Shown here: positions 52,852 through 64,000 of the stretch, piece after piece
How positions within the stretch are numbered: the first letter of the stretch is position 1
Layout: each line of letters begins with the position of its first letter
Source: Actinomycetospora succinea
Lineage (GTDB): Bacteria; Actinomycetota; Actinomycetes; Mycobacteriales; Pseudonocardiaceae
Assembly (NCBI RefSeq): GCF_004363095.1
Contig: NZ_SNYO01000001.1
Coordinates: 806,001 to 870,000, forward strand
Direction of reading: 5' to 3'
DNA: 64,000 nucleotides
Position numbers and translations under genes: made by a program
Notes under the pieces: model-generated
What the model saw: the letters and a program-made list of their open reading frames with translations, nothing else
Database searches by the model: none
Told to the model about the DNA's origin: nothing

Positions 52852-54597
52852 GTGTCACTGAGCTCGTCGCTGACCTCTCCGCTCGACCCGGTCGCCCTCG
52901 ACCCGGTGGCGAGTGCCGCCCTCGCGGCGCCGGCCGGTCTGTCGCCCGGACTGATCGCCACGATCGTGGTGGTCGCGGTGGTCGTCGTCCTGCTCATCGT
53001 GCTGGGCATCGGCCTCTACCTGCGCCGGCGCCGCCAGGTCTCGCTCGCCGAGGAGCAGGAGGAGCAGGCCAAGCCCACCAAGGGCTCGTACACCGCGGGC
53101 GGCGGGTTCAGCTTCAGCGCCGGCAGCGGCGGCTCCACGCTCACCCCGCCGCGCCCCGAGCCCCGGCCGTCGCCCGAACCCGCCGAGCCGGCCGAGCACC
53201 CTGAGGCCGGTGGTCCGCAGGGCACCGCCTCGCCCGCCGCGGCCGACGCGCCCCCGGCCGCCCCGCCCGCCCGCGAGACGCCGGCGCCCGCCGAGCCCGA
53301 GACCGACACCACCGACACCACCGAGCCCGACACCGCCGCCACCGGCCCCGGTCTGCTCGCCGACCCCGACGTCGAGGCCGGCCCCCAGGCCGTCGCGCCG
53401 CCGGAAGCCGCCGAGCCCGAGACCGCCGAGCGGGAGACCGCTGAGCCCGAGACCGCGGGGCCCGAGACCGCTGAGCCCGAGACCGCTGAGCCCGAGACCG
53501 CGGGGCCGGAGACCGCCGCGCCCGAGGCCCCCGCCCCCTCGACGAACGGCACCGCCCCGGCCGCGGCGCCCATTGAGGACACGGCGACGACGGCCGCTCC
53601 CCCCGACGACACGACGGAGACGATCGCCCCGTCCACCGGGGCGACGGTCGCGCCCGCCGCGCCCGCCGAGGAGATCCCCTCCGCCGAGGGCCGCCTCGAG
53701 CGTCTGCGGGGCCGGCTGGGCCGGTCGCGGTCGACGCTCGGGCAGGGCCTGCTCGGTCTGCTCGGTGCCGGGGACCTCGACGAGGACTCGTGGGAGGAGG
53801 TCGAGGACACGCTGCTCCTGGCCGACCTCGGGTCCGCGACGACGCAGGAGATCGTCACCAAGCTCCGCGAGCGCATCGCCACGCGCGGTGTCCGCACCGC
53901 CGACCAGGCGCGCGAGCTGCTGCGGGAGGTGCTCGTCGAGGCCCTCGGCCCGGACATGGAGCGCTCGGTGCGCGCGCTCGCCCACGACGGGCGCCCCGCG
54001 GTGGTGCTCGTCGCCGGCGTCAACGGCACCGGCAAGACCACGACCACCGGCAAGCTCGCCCGCGTGCTCGTCGGCGGCGGGCACGTCGTGCTCCTCGGTG
54101 CCGCCGACACCTTCCGCGCCGCGGCCGCCGAGCAGCTCGCGACCTGGGGCGAGCGCGCCGGCGCCGAGACCGTGCGCGGCAAGGAGGGCGCCGACCCCGC
54201 GAGCGTGGCGTTCGACGCCGTCAAGCGCGGCACCGACGCCGGCGTCGACGCCGTCCTGCTCGACACCGCGGGCCGCCTGCACACCAAGACCGGCCTGATG
54301 GACGAGCTCGGCAAGGTCAAGCGGGTCGTGGAGCGCCAGGCGGAGGTCGACGAGGTCCTGCTCGTCCTCGACGCCACCACGGGCCAGAACGGGCTGACCC
54401 AGGCCCGGGTGTTCAGCGAGGTCGTCGACGTCACCGGCGTCGTGCTCACCAAGCTCGACGGCACCGCGAAGGGCGGCATCGTCTTCCAGGTGCAGCGCGA
54501 GCTGGGGGTGCCGGTGAAGCTCGTCGGCCTCGGCGAGGGTCCCGACGACCTCGCGCCGTTCGAGCCCGGGGCGTTCGTGGACGCGCTGCTGAAGTGA
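52852..54597 (+). CDS. ftsY: Signal recognition particle receptor FtsY
   Basis: A 581-residue FtsY. An N-terminal membrane helix (about 40-62, [19 protein letters not shown] then RRRR) is followed by a long acidic, Pro/Thr-rich linker with about ten PETA-type repeats (DNA 53411-53526) and the NG GTPase domain. Seen: [20 protein letters not shown] (G1), [29 protein letters not shown] (G3) and [12 protein letters not shown] (G4). GTG start. A true membrane helix is usual for actinobacterial FtsY. Together with ffh at 59558 it forms the SRP pathway. Confidence 0.97.
   Translation: MSLSSSLTSPLDPVALDPVASAALAAPAGLSPGLIATIVVVAVVVVLLIVLGIGLYLRRRRQVSLAEEQEEQAKPTKGSYTAGGGFSFSAGSGGSTLTPPRPEPRPSPEPAEPAEHPEAGGPQGTASPAAADAPPAAPPARETPAPAEPETDTTDTTEPDTAATGPGLLADPDVEAGPQAVAPPEAAEPETAERETAEPETAGPETAEPETAEPETAGPETAAPEAPAPSTNGTAPAAAPIEDTATTAAPPDDTTETIAPSTGATVAPAAPAEEIPSAEGRLERLRGRLGRSRSTLGQGLLGLLGAGDLDEDSWEEVEDTLLLADLGSATTQEIVTKLRERIATRGVRTADQARELLREVLVEALGPDMERSVRALAHDGRPAVVLVAGVNGTGKTTTTGKLARVLVGGGHVVLLGAADTFRAAAAEQLATWGERAGAETVRGKEGADPASVAFDAVKRGTDAGVDAVLLDTAGRLHTKTGLMDELGKVKRVVERQAEVDEVLLVLDATTGQNGLTQARVFSEVVDVTGVVLTKLDGTAKGGIVFQVQRELGVPVKLVGLGEGPDDLAPFEPGAFVDALLK
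53411..53526 (+). repeat. Imperfect 15-bp repeats coding PETA units in ftsY
   Basis: About seven to eight copies of a unit near CCCGAGACCGCTGAG encode a row of [10 protein letters not shown] pentapeptides in the FtsY linker. Copies differ at third positions and alternate Glu and Gly, so this is older slippage under coding constraint. Confidence 0.85.
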
Positions 54598-54649
54598 CGA
54601 GCTGCTGACCCGAGACGAGCTGTCGGGGCGCGCCCCTACCCTGCGCCCC

Positions 54650-55048
54650 ATGACCGGCATCGCCCGCCTGCAGCTGACGGCCATCGACACCCCGGACCCC
54701 CGGGCGCTCGCGGAGTTCTACGCGACCCTCGTCGGGCTCCCGATCGACGAGTCCGCGACCGACGACGACTGGATCGAGCTCAACGGCGGTGGCGGCCCGA
54801 CGCTCGCCTTCCAGCTCGCCCCCGCGAAGCGTGCCCCGGCCTGGCCCGAGGACGGGGCGCTGCAGTTCCACCTCGACGTGGAGGTCGACGACCTCGACAC
54901 GGCCGAGGCGGCCGTGCTGCGCGCCGGCGCGACGAAGACGGCCCACCAGCCGGGGACGACCTTCCGGGTCTTCCTCGACCCCGACGGCAACCCCTTCTGC
55001 CTGGTGCGGTCGGCCGTTCGGGAGGCCGATGATCGCGGAGCGTCATGA
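54650..55048 (+). CDS. VOC family (glyoxalase-like) protein
   Basis: A 132-residue protein with two beta-alpha-beta-beta-beta modules: ARLQLTAIDTPDPRALAEFY, ATLVGLPIDESATDDDWIEL, then LQFHLDVEVDDLDTAEAAVL, AGATKTAHQPGTTFRVFLDP and DGNPFCLVRS. Matches the Glyoxalase_6 type. ATG start. It stands alone between ftsY and amtB. Substrate unknown. Confidence 0.88.
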   Translation: MTGIARLQLTAIDTPDPRALAEFYATLVGLPIDESATDDDWIELNGGGGPTLAFQLAPAKRAPAWPEDGALQFHLDVEVDDLDTAEAAVLRAGATKTAHQPGTTFRVFLDPDGNPFCLVRSAVREADDRGAS

Positions 55049-55082
55049 CGCACGTCTCCCGCTGTCCGGTAACGCCGCCCGC

Positions 55083-55152
55083 GAAACATGATGGTGACAT
55101 GCACGGGCGGGCTGTTAACTGCGCCGAAACGCAGCGCGCCCTCACCGGAAAC
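55083..55152 (+). promoter_or_regulatory. GlnR-like binding-site array upstream of amtB
   Basis: Half-sites resembling GTnAC and GAAAC occur with about 11-bp phasing: GAAAC at 55083, GTGAC at 55094, TTAAC at 55115, GAAAC at 55126, and GAAAC at 55148. The pairs GAAAC-N6-GTGAC and TTAAC-N6-GAAAC fit the known GlnR pattern. They lie 60-130 bp before the amtB start. GlnR controls amtB-glnK-glnD in actinobacteria, so this is well supported by context. Confidence 0.65.
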
Positions 55153-55211
55153 ACGCCCTGCGCATTCTCGCTCTTCGAAATCAGTGGGAGCGAGAAGGGA
55201 CGCGGCTGGCC

Positions 55212-56881
<1,670 letters not shown>

Positions 56882-56967
56882 TTCGGCACCTCGACGGCGC
56901 CGGGTCCCCCGATCGGTGGGGACCCGGCGTCGTCGTACCAGGCACCAGCGAGAGGGGACGCGGGCCG

Positions 56968-59445
56968 ATGGCCGTGGCGGACGCCGAGCGGAACGGCGGG
57001 GGGCGGAACGGCGGGGGACCGCCGGGCCTCGACGACGAGCGCGGGACGACGAACGGCGACGCCGTGGACCTCGTCCGCGCCCGCGCCGCCCTGCTCGACC
57101 CGCCGCCGGGGGCGCGGCGGCTGGGCCCGGCCGCGCTGCGCGAGGCGCTGGTCGACCTGCACGACTTCTGGCTGTCGTCGCGGGCCGCGGCGGTCGGGGT
57201 GGGGGAGGGCTCGGCGCTCGTCGCCGTGGGCGCGCTCGGGCGCAAGGAGCTCGCGCCGTACTCGGACCTCGACCTCGTGCTGATCCACGACGGCCGCGGG
57301 CGCAAGGGCGGCCGCGAGCAGATCTCCCGCGTGGCCGACGCCCTCTGGTACCCGCTGTGGGACGCCGGGATCGGGCTCGACCACTCGGTGCGCACGGTCG
57401 GCGAGGCCATCGAGGTCGCCACCACCGACCTGCGCGTCGCCCTGGGCCTGCTCGAGGTCCGCTACCTCGCCGGCGACCCGGAGCTCGCCGAGCGCCTCGC
57501 CGTCACCGCGCGCCAGGCGTGGCGCGCCGGCATCCGCAACCGCTTCGACGACCTCGTCGCCGCCACCGAGACGCGCTGGGAGCGCTCCGGCGAGGTCGCA
57601 CACCGCGTCGAGCCCGACCTCAAGAACGGCCGCGGCGGGCTGCGCGACATCCAGCTGCTCGACGCCCTGGCCGCGGCGCAGCTCGTCGACCGGCCCACCG
57701 TCGACGTCCAGGACGCGCGCCGCCTCATGCTCGACCTGCGCGTGGAGCTGCACCGCCGCGCCGGGCGGGCGCGCGACGTCATGCAGGCCGAGGACGCCCA
57801 CGAGGTCGTCGCCGCCGCGGCGGGCGAGCTGGGCGTCACCGACCGCTTCGACCTCGCCCGCGCCCTCTCCGGCGCCGCGCGGACGGTCGTGTTCGCCACC
57901 GACACCGCGCTGCGCTCGGCGCGCGCCGCCCTGCCGCGCCGGGGCCTGGCCGCCCTGCGCCGCGCGCCGGCCCGCCGCCCCCTCGACGACGGGGTGGTCG
58001 AGCACGCCGGCGAGGTGGTCCTCGCCCGCGACGCGCAGGTCTCCCGCGACCCGGCGCTCGTGCTCCGCCTGGCCGCGACGGCCGCGCGCACCCGGCTGCC
58101 GATCGCCGCGGGCACCCTGCACCGCCTGGCCGACGTCGCCCCCGAGCTGCGCGAGCCGTGGCCGCGGGCGGCACTGTCCGAGCTGCTCGCCCTCCTCGGG
58201 GCGGGCGAGGGCATGGTCGACGTGGTCGAGGCGCTCGACCGCACGGGTCTGTGGGGGCGGCTGTTCCCCGAGTGGGGCGCCGTGCGCGACCTGCCCCCGC
58301 GCGACCGCCAGCACGTGTGGACCGTCGACCGCCACCTCGTCGAGGTCACCTCCCGCGCCGCCGAGCTCACCACGCGCGTCTCGCGGCCCGACCTGCTGCT
58401 GCTCGGCGCGCTCGTGCACGACATCGGCAAGGGCCGCGACGAGGACCACTCGGTGGTCGGCGAGCGCCTCGCGGCGGCCCTCGGCAAGCGGCTGGGCCTG
58501 TGGCCCGCCGACGTCGACACCCTCGCCGCGATGGTGCGCCACCACCTGCTGCTGCCCCACACCGCGTCGCGCCGCGACCCCGAGGACCCCGCGACCGTCG
58601 AGCGGGTCGTCGAGACCCTCGGCGCCGACCCGGTCCTCCTCGAGCTGCTGCACGCCCTCGCCGAGGCCGACTCGCTGGGCACCGGCCCGGGCGTGTGGAC
58701 GCCGTGGCGCGCGACGCTGATGGGCGACCTCGTCCGGCGCTGCCGGGTGGTGATGTCCGGCGAGCCGACCCCCGGGCCGACGACGCTCTCGGAGGAGGCC
58801 CTGAGCCTCGCGAAGGCCGTGGCCGACAGCGGGCGTCCGGAGGTGTCGGTCTCCGGGGACGGCGAGCTGACCACGATCACGATGACCGTCGCCGCGCCCG
58901 ACCGCCCGGGCCTGCTCTCGCGGGCCGCCGGGGTGCTGGCGCTGCACTCGCTGCAGGTGCACACCGCCGACCTCGGCGAGCACGACGGCGTCGCCGTCGA
59001 CGCGTTCACCGTGTCCCCGCGCTTCGGTCGCCTGCCCGAGGCCTCGCTGATCCGCGAGGACCTGGTGCGGGTGCTGCGCGGCTCGCTCGACCTGCCGGCG
59101 CGCCTCGAGGCCAAGGAGCGCGACTACGACCGCCCGGGACCGGCCCCGGCGCCGAGCCGCGTGCTGTGGTTCGACGACGAGGCCACCGGCGCGGTCGTGC
59201 TCGAGCTGCGCACCGGCGACCGGATCGGCCTGCTGCACCGGGTCGCGGCCGCGCTGGAGTCCGAGGGGCTCGACGTGCGGTGGGCACGGGTGTCGACGCT
59301 GGGCAGCTCGGTGCTCGATGCGTTCTGCCTGGAGACCGCGGAGCACGCGGGGCTCGACCCGGAGTGCCGCCGGCGGGTGGAGGAGGTCGTGCTCGCCGCG
59401 GCCTCGAGCGGGCTCTCGGCGCCGGAGCGCCCGGTGGTGGGCTGA
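56968..59445 (+). CDS. glnD: [Protein-PII] uridylyl/adenylyltransferase
   Basis: An 825-residue GlnD that modifies PII in low nitrogen and removes the group in high nitrogen. In order: an N-terminal Gly-rich stretch, nucleotidyltransferase domain with GALGRKELAPYSDLDLVLIH (metal Asp pair), the GlnD helical region with KNGRGGLRDIQLLDAL, the HD domain LGALVHDIGKGRDEDHSVVG, and two C-terminal ACT domains (ITMTVAAPDRPGLLSRAAGV; LELRTGDRIGLLHRVAAAL). In actinobacteria it may adenylylate PII. ATG start. It follows glnB by 86 bp. Confidence 0.96.
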   Translation: MAVADAERNGGGRNGGGPPGLDDERGTTNGDAVDLVRARAALLDPPPGARRLGPAALREALVDLHDFWLSSRAAAVGVGEGSALVAVGALGRKELAPYSDLDLVLIHDGRGRKGGREQISRVADALWYPLWDAGIGLDHSVRTVGEAIEVATTDLRVALGLLEVRYLAGDPELAERLAVTARQAWRAGIRNRFDDLVAATETRWERSGEVAHRVEPDLKNGRGGLRDIQLLDALAAAQLVDRPTVDVQDARRLMLDLRVELHRRAGRARDVMQAEDAHEVVAAAAGELGVTDRFDLARALSGAARTVVFATDTALRSARAALPRRGLAALRRAPARRPLDDGVVEHAGEVVLARDAQVSRDPALVLRLAATAARTRLPIAAGTLHRLADVAPELREPWPRAALSELLALLGAGEGMVDVVEALDRTGLWGRLFPEWGAVRDLPPRDRQHVWTVDRHLVEVTSRAAELTTRVSRPDLLLLGALVHDIGKGRDEDHSVVGERLAAALGKRLGLWPADVDTLAAMVRHHLLLPHTASRRDPEDPATVERVVETLGADPVLLELLHALAEADSLGTGPGVWTPWRATLMGDLVRRCRVVMSGEPTPGPTTLSEEALSLAKAVADSGRPEVSVSGDGELTTITMTVAAPDRPGLLSRAAGVLALHSLQVHTADLGEHDGVAVDAFTVSPRFGRLPEASLIREDLVRVLRGSLDLPARLEAKERDYDRPGPAPAPSRVLWFDDEATGAVVLELRTGDRIGLLHRVAAALESEGLDVRWARVSTLGSSVLDAFCLETAEHAGLDPECRRRVEEVVLAAASSGLSAPERPVVG

Positions 59446-59557
59446 GTAGCAGGCTGAGCCGCGGGGCGGGCCCCGGTCACGCGACCGTTAGGCTGGGGGT
59501 TCGTCCTGCGCCATGCCTCCCGGCGCCTCATTCGACAGATCGAGGAGTGCGAGCGCC

Positions 59558-61180
<1,623 letters not shown>

Positions 61181-61579
61181 CTAGCCCTCCAGCCACTTCT
61201 CCCGCCGCCGGTTCGACGCCCGCGCCAGCCAGGCGTCCTGCACGATCTCGGTCAGCTCCTCGCGGGAGATGCGGTCGAGGTGCGCCGCGCGCAGCAGCAC
61301 CGAGAGGTGCCCGTCGAAGCGCGGCGTGGTGAAGAACGGCGTGGACGCGTCGTGCACGAGCGCGTCCTTGTCCTCCTCGGACTCGACCCAGAACATGATC
61401 ACGTCGGGGTACTTCTCGCCGGTCTCCGGGTCGCGGGCGTCGGGCTGCGGGGTCCGGAAGAACACGAACGACTTCCCGCCGACCTGGTAGACGGTGTTGC
61501 CCTTCGGTCCCTCGAGCGCGGTGACGTGCGGCATCGCGGCCGCGAGGGCGTGGACGTCCTCCACGCGGGCGGGGTTCAC
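61181..61579 (-). CDS. MmcQ/YjbR family protein
   Basis: A 132-residue MmcQ/YjbR (CyaY-like fold) protein. Seen: VEDVHALAAAMPHVTALEGP, TVYQVGGKSFVFFRTPQPDA, VIMFWVESEEDKDALVHDAS, FFTTPRFDGHLSVLLRAAHL and EELTEIVQDAWLARASNRRR. The family is thought to bind DNA or nucleotides, without a settled function. GTG start. It is convergent with ffh (adjacent stops) and divergent from the amidohydrolase. Confidence 0.88.
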   Translation of the reverse strand: MNPARVEDVHALAAAMPHVTALEGPKGNTVYQVGGKSFVFFRTPQPDARDPETGEKYPDVIMFWVESEEDKDALVHDASTPFFTTPRFDGHLSVLLRAAHLDRISREELTEIVQDAWLARASNRRREKWLEG

Positions 61580-61617
61580 GGGGCGAGCCTAGGTCGCGGC
61601 TGGCTACCCTCCCGGCC

Positions 61618-62712
61618 ATGGCGATCCCCTCGGCCCTGCACCTGCGCGGCGTCCTCCTCGACGGCACGGCGGAGGGGGAGCGCGCCGGCGAGCTGTGGGT
61701 CACCGCGGAGGGGCGGATCAGCCTCGACCCGGTGCCCGACGCCGAGACGGTGGCCGACGGCGGGTGGATCCTCCCGGGCCTGGTCGACGCCCACTGCCAC
61801 GTCGGCATCGGCCCCGACGGCCCCGTCGAGCTCGAGGAGGCCCGCGAGCAGGGGCACACCGACGCCGCCGCGGGCGCGCTGCTGCTGCGCGACTGCGGCA
61901 GCCCCGTCGACACCCGCCCGCTCGACGACGACCCGCGGATGCCGGAGATCGTCCGCGCCGGGCGCCACCTCGCCCGGCCCAAGCGCTACATCCGCGGGCT
62001 GCCGATCGACGTCGAGCCCGACGAGCTGCCCGCCGCCGTCGCCGAGACCGCGCGCGCCAACCCGTGGGTGAAGCTGGTCGGCGACTGGATCGAGCGCGAG
62101 GAGGGGGACCTCGCGCCGCTGTGGCCCGACGACGTGCTGCGCGCCGCGATCGACGCCGCGCACGCCGAGGGCGCGCGGGTCACCGCCCACGTCTTCGGCG
62201 AGGACGCGCTGCCGGGGCTGATCGGGGCGGGCATCGACGGCATCGAGCACGGCACCGGGCTGACCGACGACACCATCGCGATGATGGTCGAGCGCGGCAC
62301 GGTGCTGGTCCCGACCGTGATCAACGTCGAGAACTTCCCGTCGTTCGCCGACGCGGCCGGCGAGAAGTTCCCCCGCTACGGCACCCACATGCGCGAGCTC
62401 TACGCCCGCGCGCCGCGCACCTTCGCCGTCGCGATCGAGGCGGGCGTGCCGGTGTTCGCGGGCACCGACGCCGGCGGCGGCATCGTCCACGGCCGGATCG
62501 TCGACGAGGTCGCCGCGCTGGCGGGGATCGGGCTCGGGCCGGCGCGGGCGTTCGCCGCGGCGTGCGGCGACGCGCGGGCGTGGCTGGGGCGCCCGGGCCT
62601 GGTCGACGGCGCCCCCGCGGACCTCGTCGTCACCACCGAGGACCCCCGGGTGGACACCGACACGCTGCGCGCGCCGCGGCTGGTGCTGCGGGCGGGGACG
62701 TCGCTGCGCTGA
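61618..62712 (+). CDS. Amidohydrolase family protein
   Basis: A 364-residue metal-dependent amidohydrolase. Seen: the metal-binding HxH in LPGLVDAHCHVGIGPDG, Lys/His region NPWVKLVGDW, ARVTAHVFGED, IDGIEHGTGL and FAGTDAGGGIVHGR with the metal Asp, then PADLVVTTEDP at the end, all typical of imidazolonepropionase/prolidase-like members. It lies beside ffh as in many actinobacteria. Substrate unknown. ATG start. Confidence 0.9.
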   Translation: MAIPSALHLRGVLLDGTAEGERAGELWVTAEGRISLDPVPDAETVADGGWILPGLVDAHCHVGIGPDGPVELEEAREQGHTDAAAGALLLRDCGSPVDTRPLDDDPRMPEIVRAGRHLARPKRYIRGLPIDVEPDELPAAVAETARANPWVKLVGDWIEREEGDLAPLWPDDVLRAAIDAAHAEGARVTAHVFGEDALPGLIGAGIDGIEHGTGLTDDTIAMMVERGTVLVPTVINVENFPSFADAAGEKFPRYGTHMRELYARAPRTFAVAIEAGVPVFAGTDAGGGIVHGRIVDEVAALAGIGLGPARAFAAACGDARAWLGRPGLVDGAPADLVVTTEDPRVDTDTLRAPRLVLRAGTSLR

Positions 62713-62718
62713 CGCCGG

Positions 62719-62774
62719 GCGGAGCGAGGGCGTCCCCGCCTGCGTGGGACGCAGCCGGGGAGTCCCTCGCTCGC
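62719..62774. terminator. Hairpin repeat, family II copy 2
   Basis: Left arm GCGGAGCGAGGGCGTCCCC and right arm GGGGAGTCCCTCGCTCGC, with an inner stem CTGCGT/ACGCAG in the loop. It matches the element at 4214-4268 and lies between the convergent amidohydrolase and MFS genes. The MFS stop codon touches its right edge. Confidence 0.65.
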
Positions 62775-64000
62775 TAGGTCCGCGCCGGGAGCCGCCGGGA
62801 CAGCGCGATCGCCGCGACGAGCACGGCGGCGATCACCAGCAGGGCGTCGGAGAACGCGGCGCCCGCGCCGTCGTGCAGCGGATTCCAGGACCCGGCGCCG
62901 CCCGCGGTGCGCGCCGCGAGGACGGTGCCGAGCACGGCCGCGCCCGTCCCGCCGCCGAGGAAGAACGCGCCCTGGTAGATGCCGAGCCCGACCCCGGCGT
63001 GCTCGGTCGGGACCGCGGCGGCCACCGCGTTGATCAGCGGCGAGGTGATCGACGCGAGCGCGAGGCCGACCGCGAACGTCACCGCGGACAGGACCACCGC
63101 CGACCCGCCCGCCACGGTCGAGAGCGCCGCGACGGCCGCGAGCAGCAGCGTCAGCCCGATCCCGACGAGCCGGCGCGGGCCGAGGCGGTCGGACAGCCGG
63201 CCCGCCGGCGAGGACAGGGCGGCGACCGCGAGCGCGCCGGGCAGCAGGACCAGGCCCACGTGCCCGACGCCGAGCCCGTTGACGGTCGCGACCAGCAGCG
63301 GCACGAGCAGGATCGTGCCGAGGTAGCAGAACATCGCGAGGAACCCGACCGCCACGGCCGTGAGGAACGGGCCGTGGGCCAGCAGCGACGGCGGGACGAA
63401 CGGGCGGGGCGTGCGCCGGATGCGCAGCGCGAACCCGCCCGCGAGCACAACGGCCAGGAGCACCGCGCCCCACGCCGACGGCGCGAGGATCCCCGTCTGC
63501 TGGGCGCGCGTGAGGCCGAAGAGGCCCATCCCGACGGCGCCGCCGAGCAGCGCGCCGCCCACGAGGTCGATCTGGCGCCACGACGGGTCGGCGCTCTGCC
63601 GGCCGTCGGGGAGCACCCGCGGCGCGATCACGAGCAACGGCGCGACCAGCAGCGCGGCGCCGAGGAACGGCCAGCGCCACCCGGCGAGCTCGGCGACGAA
63701 CCCGGCCAGCGGCGGCCCCAGCGCCTGCCCCGCGCCGACCCCGGTGCCGACGATCCCGAAGCCGAACCCGCGGCGGCCCGGTGGCAGCGCCCGCGCGACC
63801 GCCACCGACCCGAGGGCGGGCACCGCGGCGCTGCCGAGGCCCTGCAGCACCCGCCCGACGAGGTGCACGCCGATGCTCGGGGCCAGCCCCGCGATCACCG
63901 AGCCGACGAGGAACACCGCGATCCCGGCGGCGAACACCCGGCGCACGCCGAAGACGTCGGCGATGCGCCCGTAGAGCGGCGTGGCGACCGCGAAGCTCAG
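62774..64000 (-). CDS. MFS transporter (5' end outside window)
   Basis: At least 408 residues of a major facilitator transporter; the frame runs off the right edge. The last visible N-terminal part reads ATPLYGRIADVFGVRR, the family's motif A loop between helices 2 and 3. Ten or more further hydrophobic segments follow, with a second loop SSPAGRLSDRLGPRRLVGIG. The pattern fits drug/H+ antiporters of the 12-14 helix (DHA) type. The GTG at 63946 is an internal codon, not the start. Substrate unknown. Confidence 0.9.
   Translation of the reverse strand: MSFAVATPLYGRIADVFGVRRVFAAGIAVFLVGSVIAGLAPSIGVHLVGRVLQGLGSAAVPALGSVAVARALPPGRRGFGFGIVGTGVGAGQALGPPLAGFVAELAGWRWPFLGAALLVAPLLVIAPRVLPDGRQSADPSWRQIDLVGGALLGGAVGMGLFGLTRAQQTGILAPSAWGAVLLAVVLAGGFALRIRRTPRPFVPPSLLAHGPFLTAVAVGFLAMFCYLGTILLVPLLVATVNGLGVGHVGLVLLPGALAVAALSSPAGRLSDRLGPRRLVGIGLTLLLAAVAALSTVAGGSAVVLSAVTFAVGLALASITSPLINAVAAAVPTEHAGVGLGIYQGAFFLGGGTGAAVLGTVLAARTAGGAGSWNPLHDGAGAAFSDALLVIAAVLVAAIALSRRLPART

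Overview
The window is chromosomal DNA of a very GC-rich actinobacterium, most likely from the Pseudonocardiaceae (Pseudonocardia or a close relative). The signs are frequent GTG starts, a SARP regulator, F420 synthesis (FbiD), DUF3515 between ddl and thiL, an HTH/DUF397 pair, and the mycobacteria-like order coaD-sepIVA-DUF177-rpmF-rnc-mutM-smc-ftsY-amtB-glnB-glnD-ffh. Assignment to family is inference; no rRNA or tRNA gene was recognised.

Layout. 0-4.2 kb: the start of a SARP/AfsR-type regulator, divergent from two tandem paralogous DUF6777 exported proteins. Both have the same sequence block upstream and short tandem repeats just before their start codons. 4.3-14.9 kb: fbiD, plsC-gpsA, an anti-sigma-like ATPase, a PNPOx-like flavoprotein divergent from a MocR regulator coupled to kynA, ddl-DUF3515-AsnC-thiL, and a WYL regulator divergent from a VOC protein across a clear dyad. 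15-21.9 kb: glcF-glcE-glcD, a HAD phosphatase and glcB on the minus strand, together able to take 2-phosphoglycolate through glycolate and glyoxylate to malate.

22-26.3 kb holds the most unusual locus: a 1284-residue trypsin-STAND NTPase-WD40 protein preceded by a Trypco1 gene. It has the architecture of a conflict or signalling system and shows intact catalytic motifs. 26.4-39 kb: ung, a proline-rich protein, DUF397/HTH, rpmB, recG, an NlpC/P60 protein with a long leader and a possible MtrA site, an epoxide-hydrolase-like lipoprotein, pyc-rsmD. 39-41 kb: an acidic protein and a coupled pair of low-complexity proteins. 41-64 kb: the housekeeping block for CoA, division, ribosome, RNase III, DNA repair, chromosome segregation (smc), SRP (ftsY, ffh) and nitrogen control (amtB-glnB-glnD behind a GlnR-like site array), then an amidohydrolase and a truncated MFS transporter.

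Several families of small repeats are scattered through the window. The most striking are four 44-bp palindromes with one shared design (conserved ends, variable self-complementary arms, conserved centre). Three sit between convergent genes and one lies in frame inside the MocR gene. Two other hairpin or interspersed repeats occur twice each, and a 94-bp unit is repeated three times upstream of ftsY.
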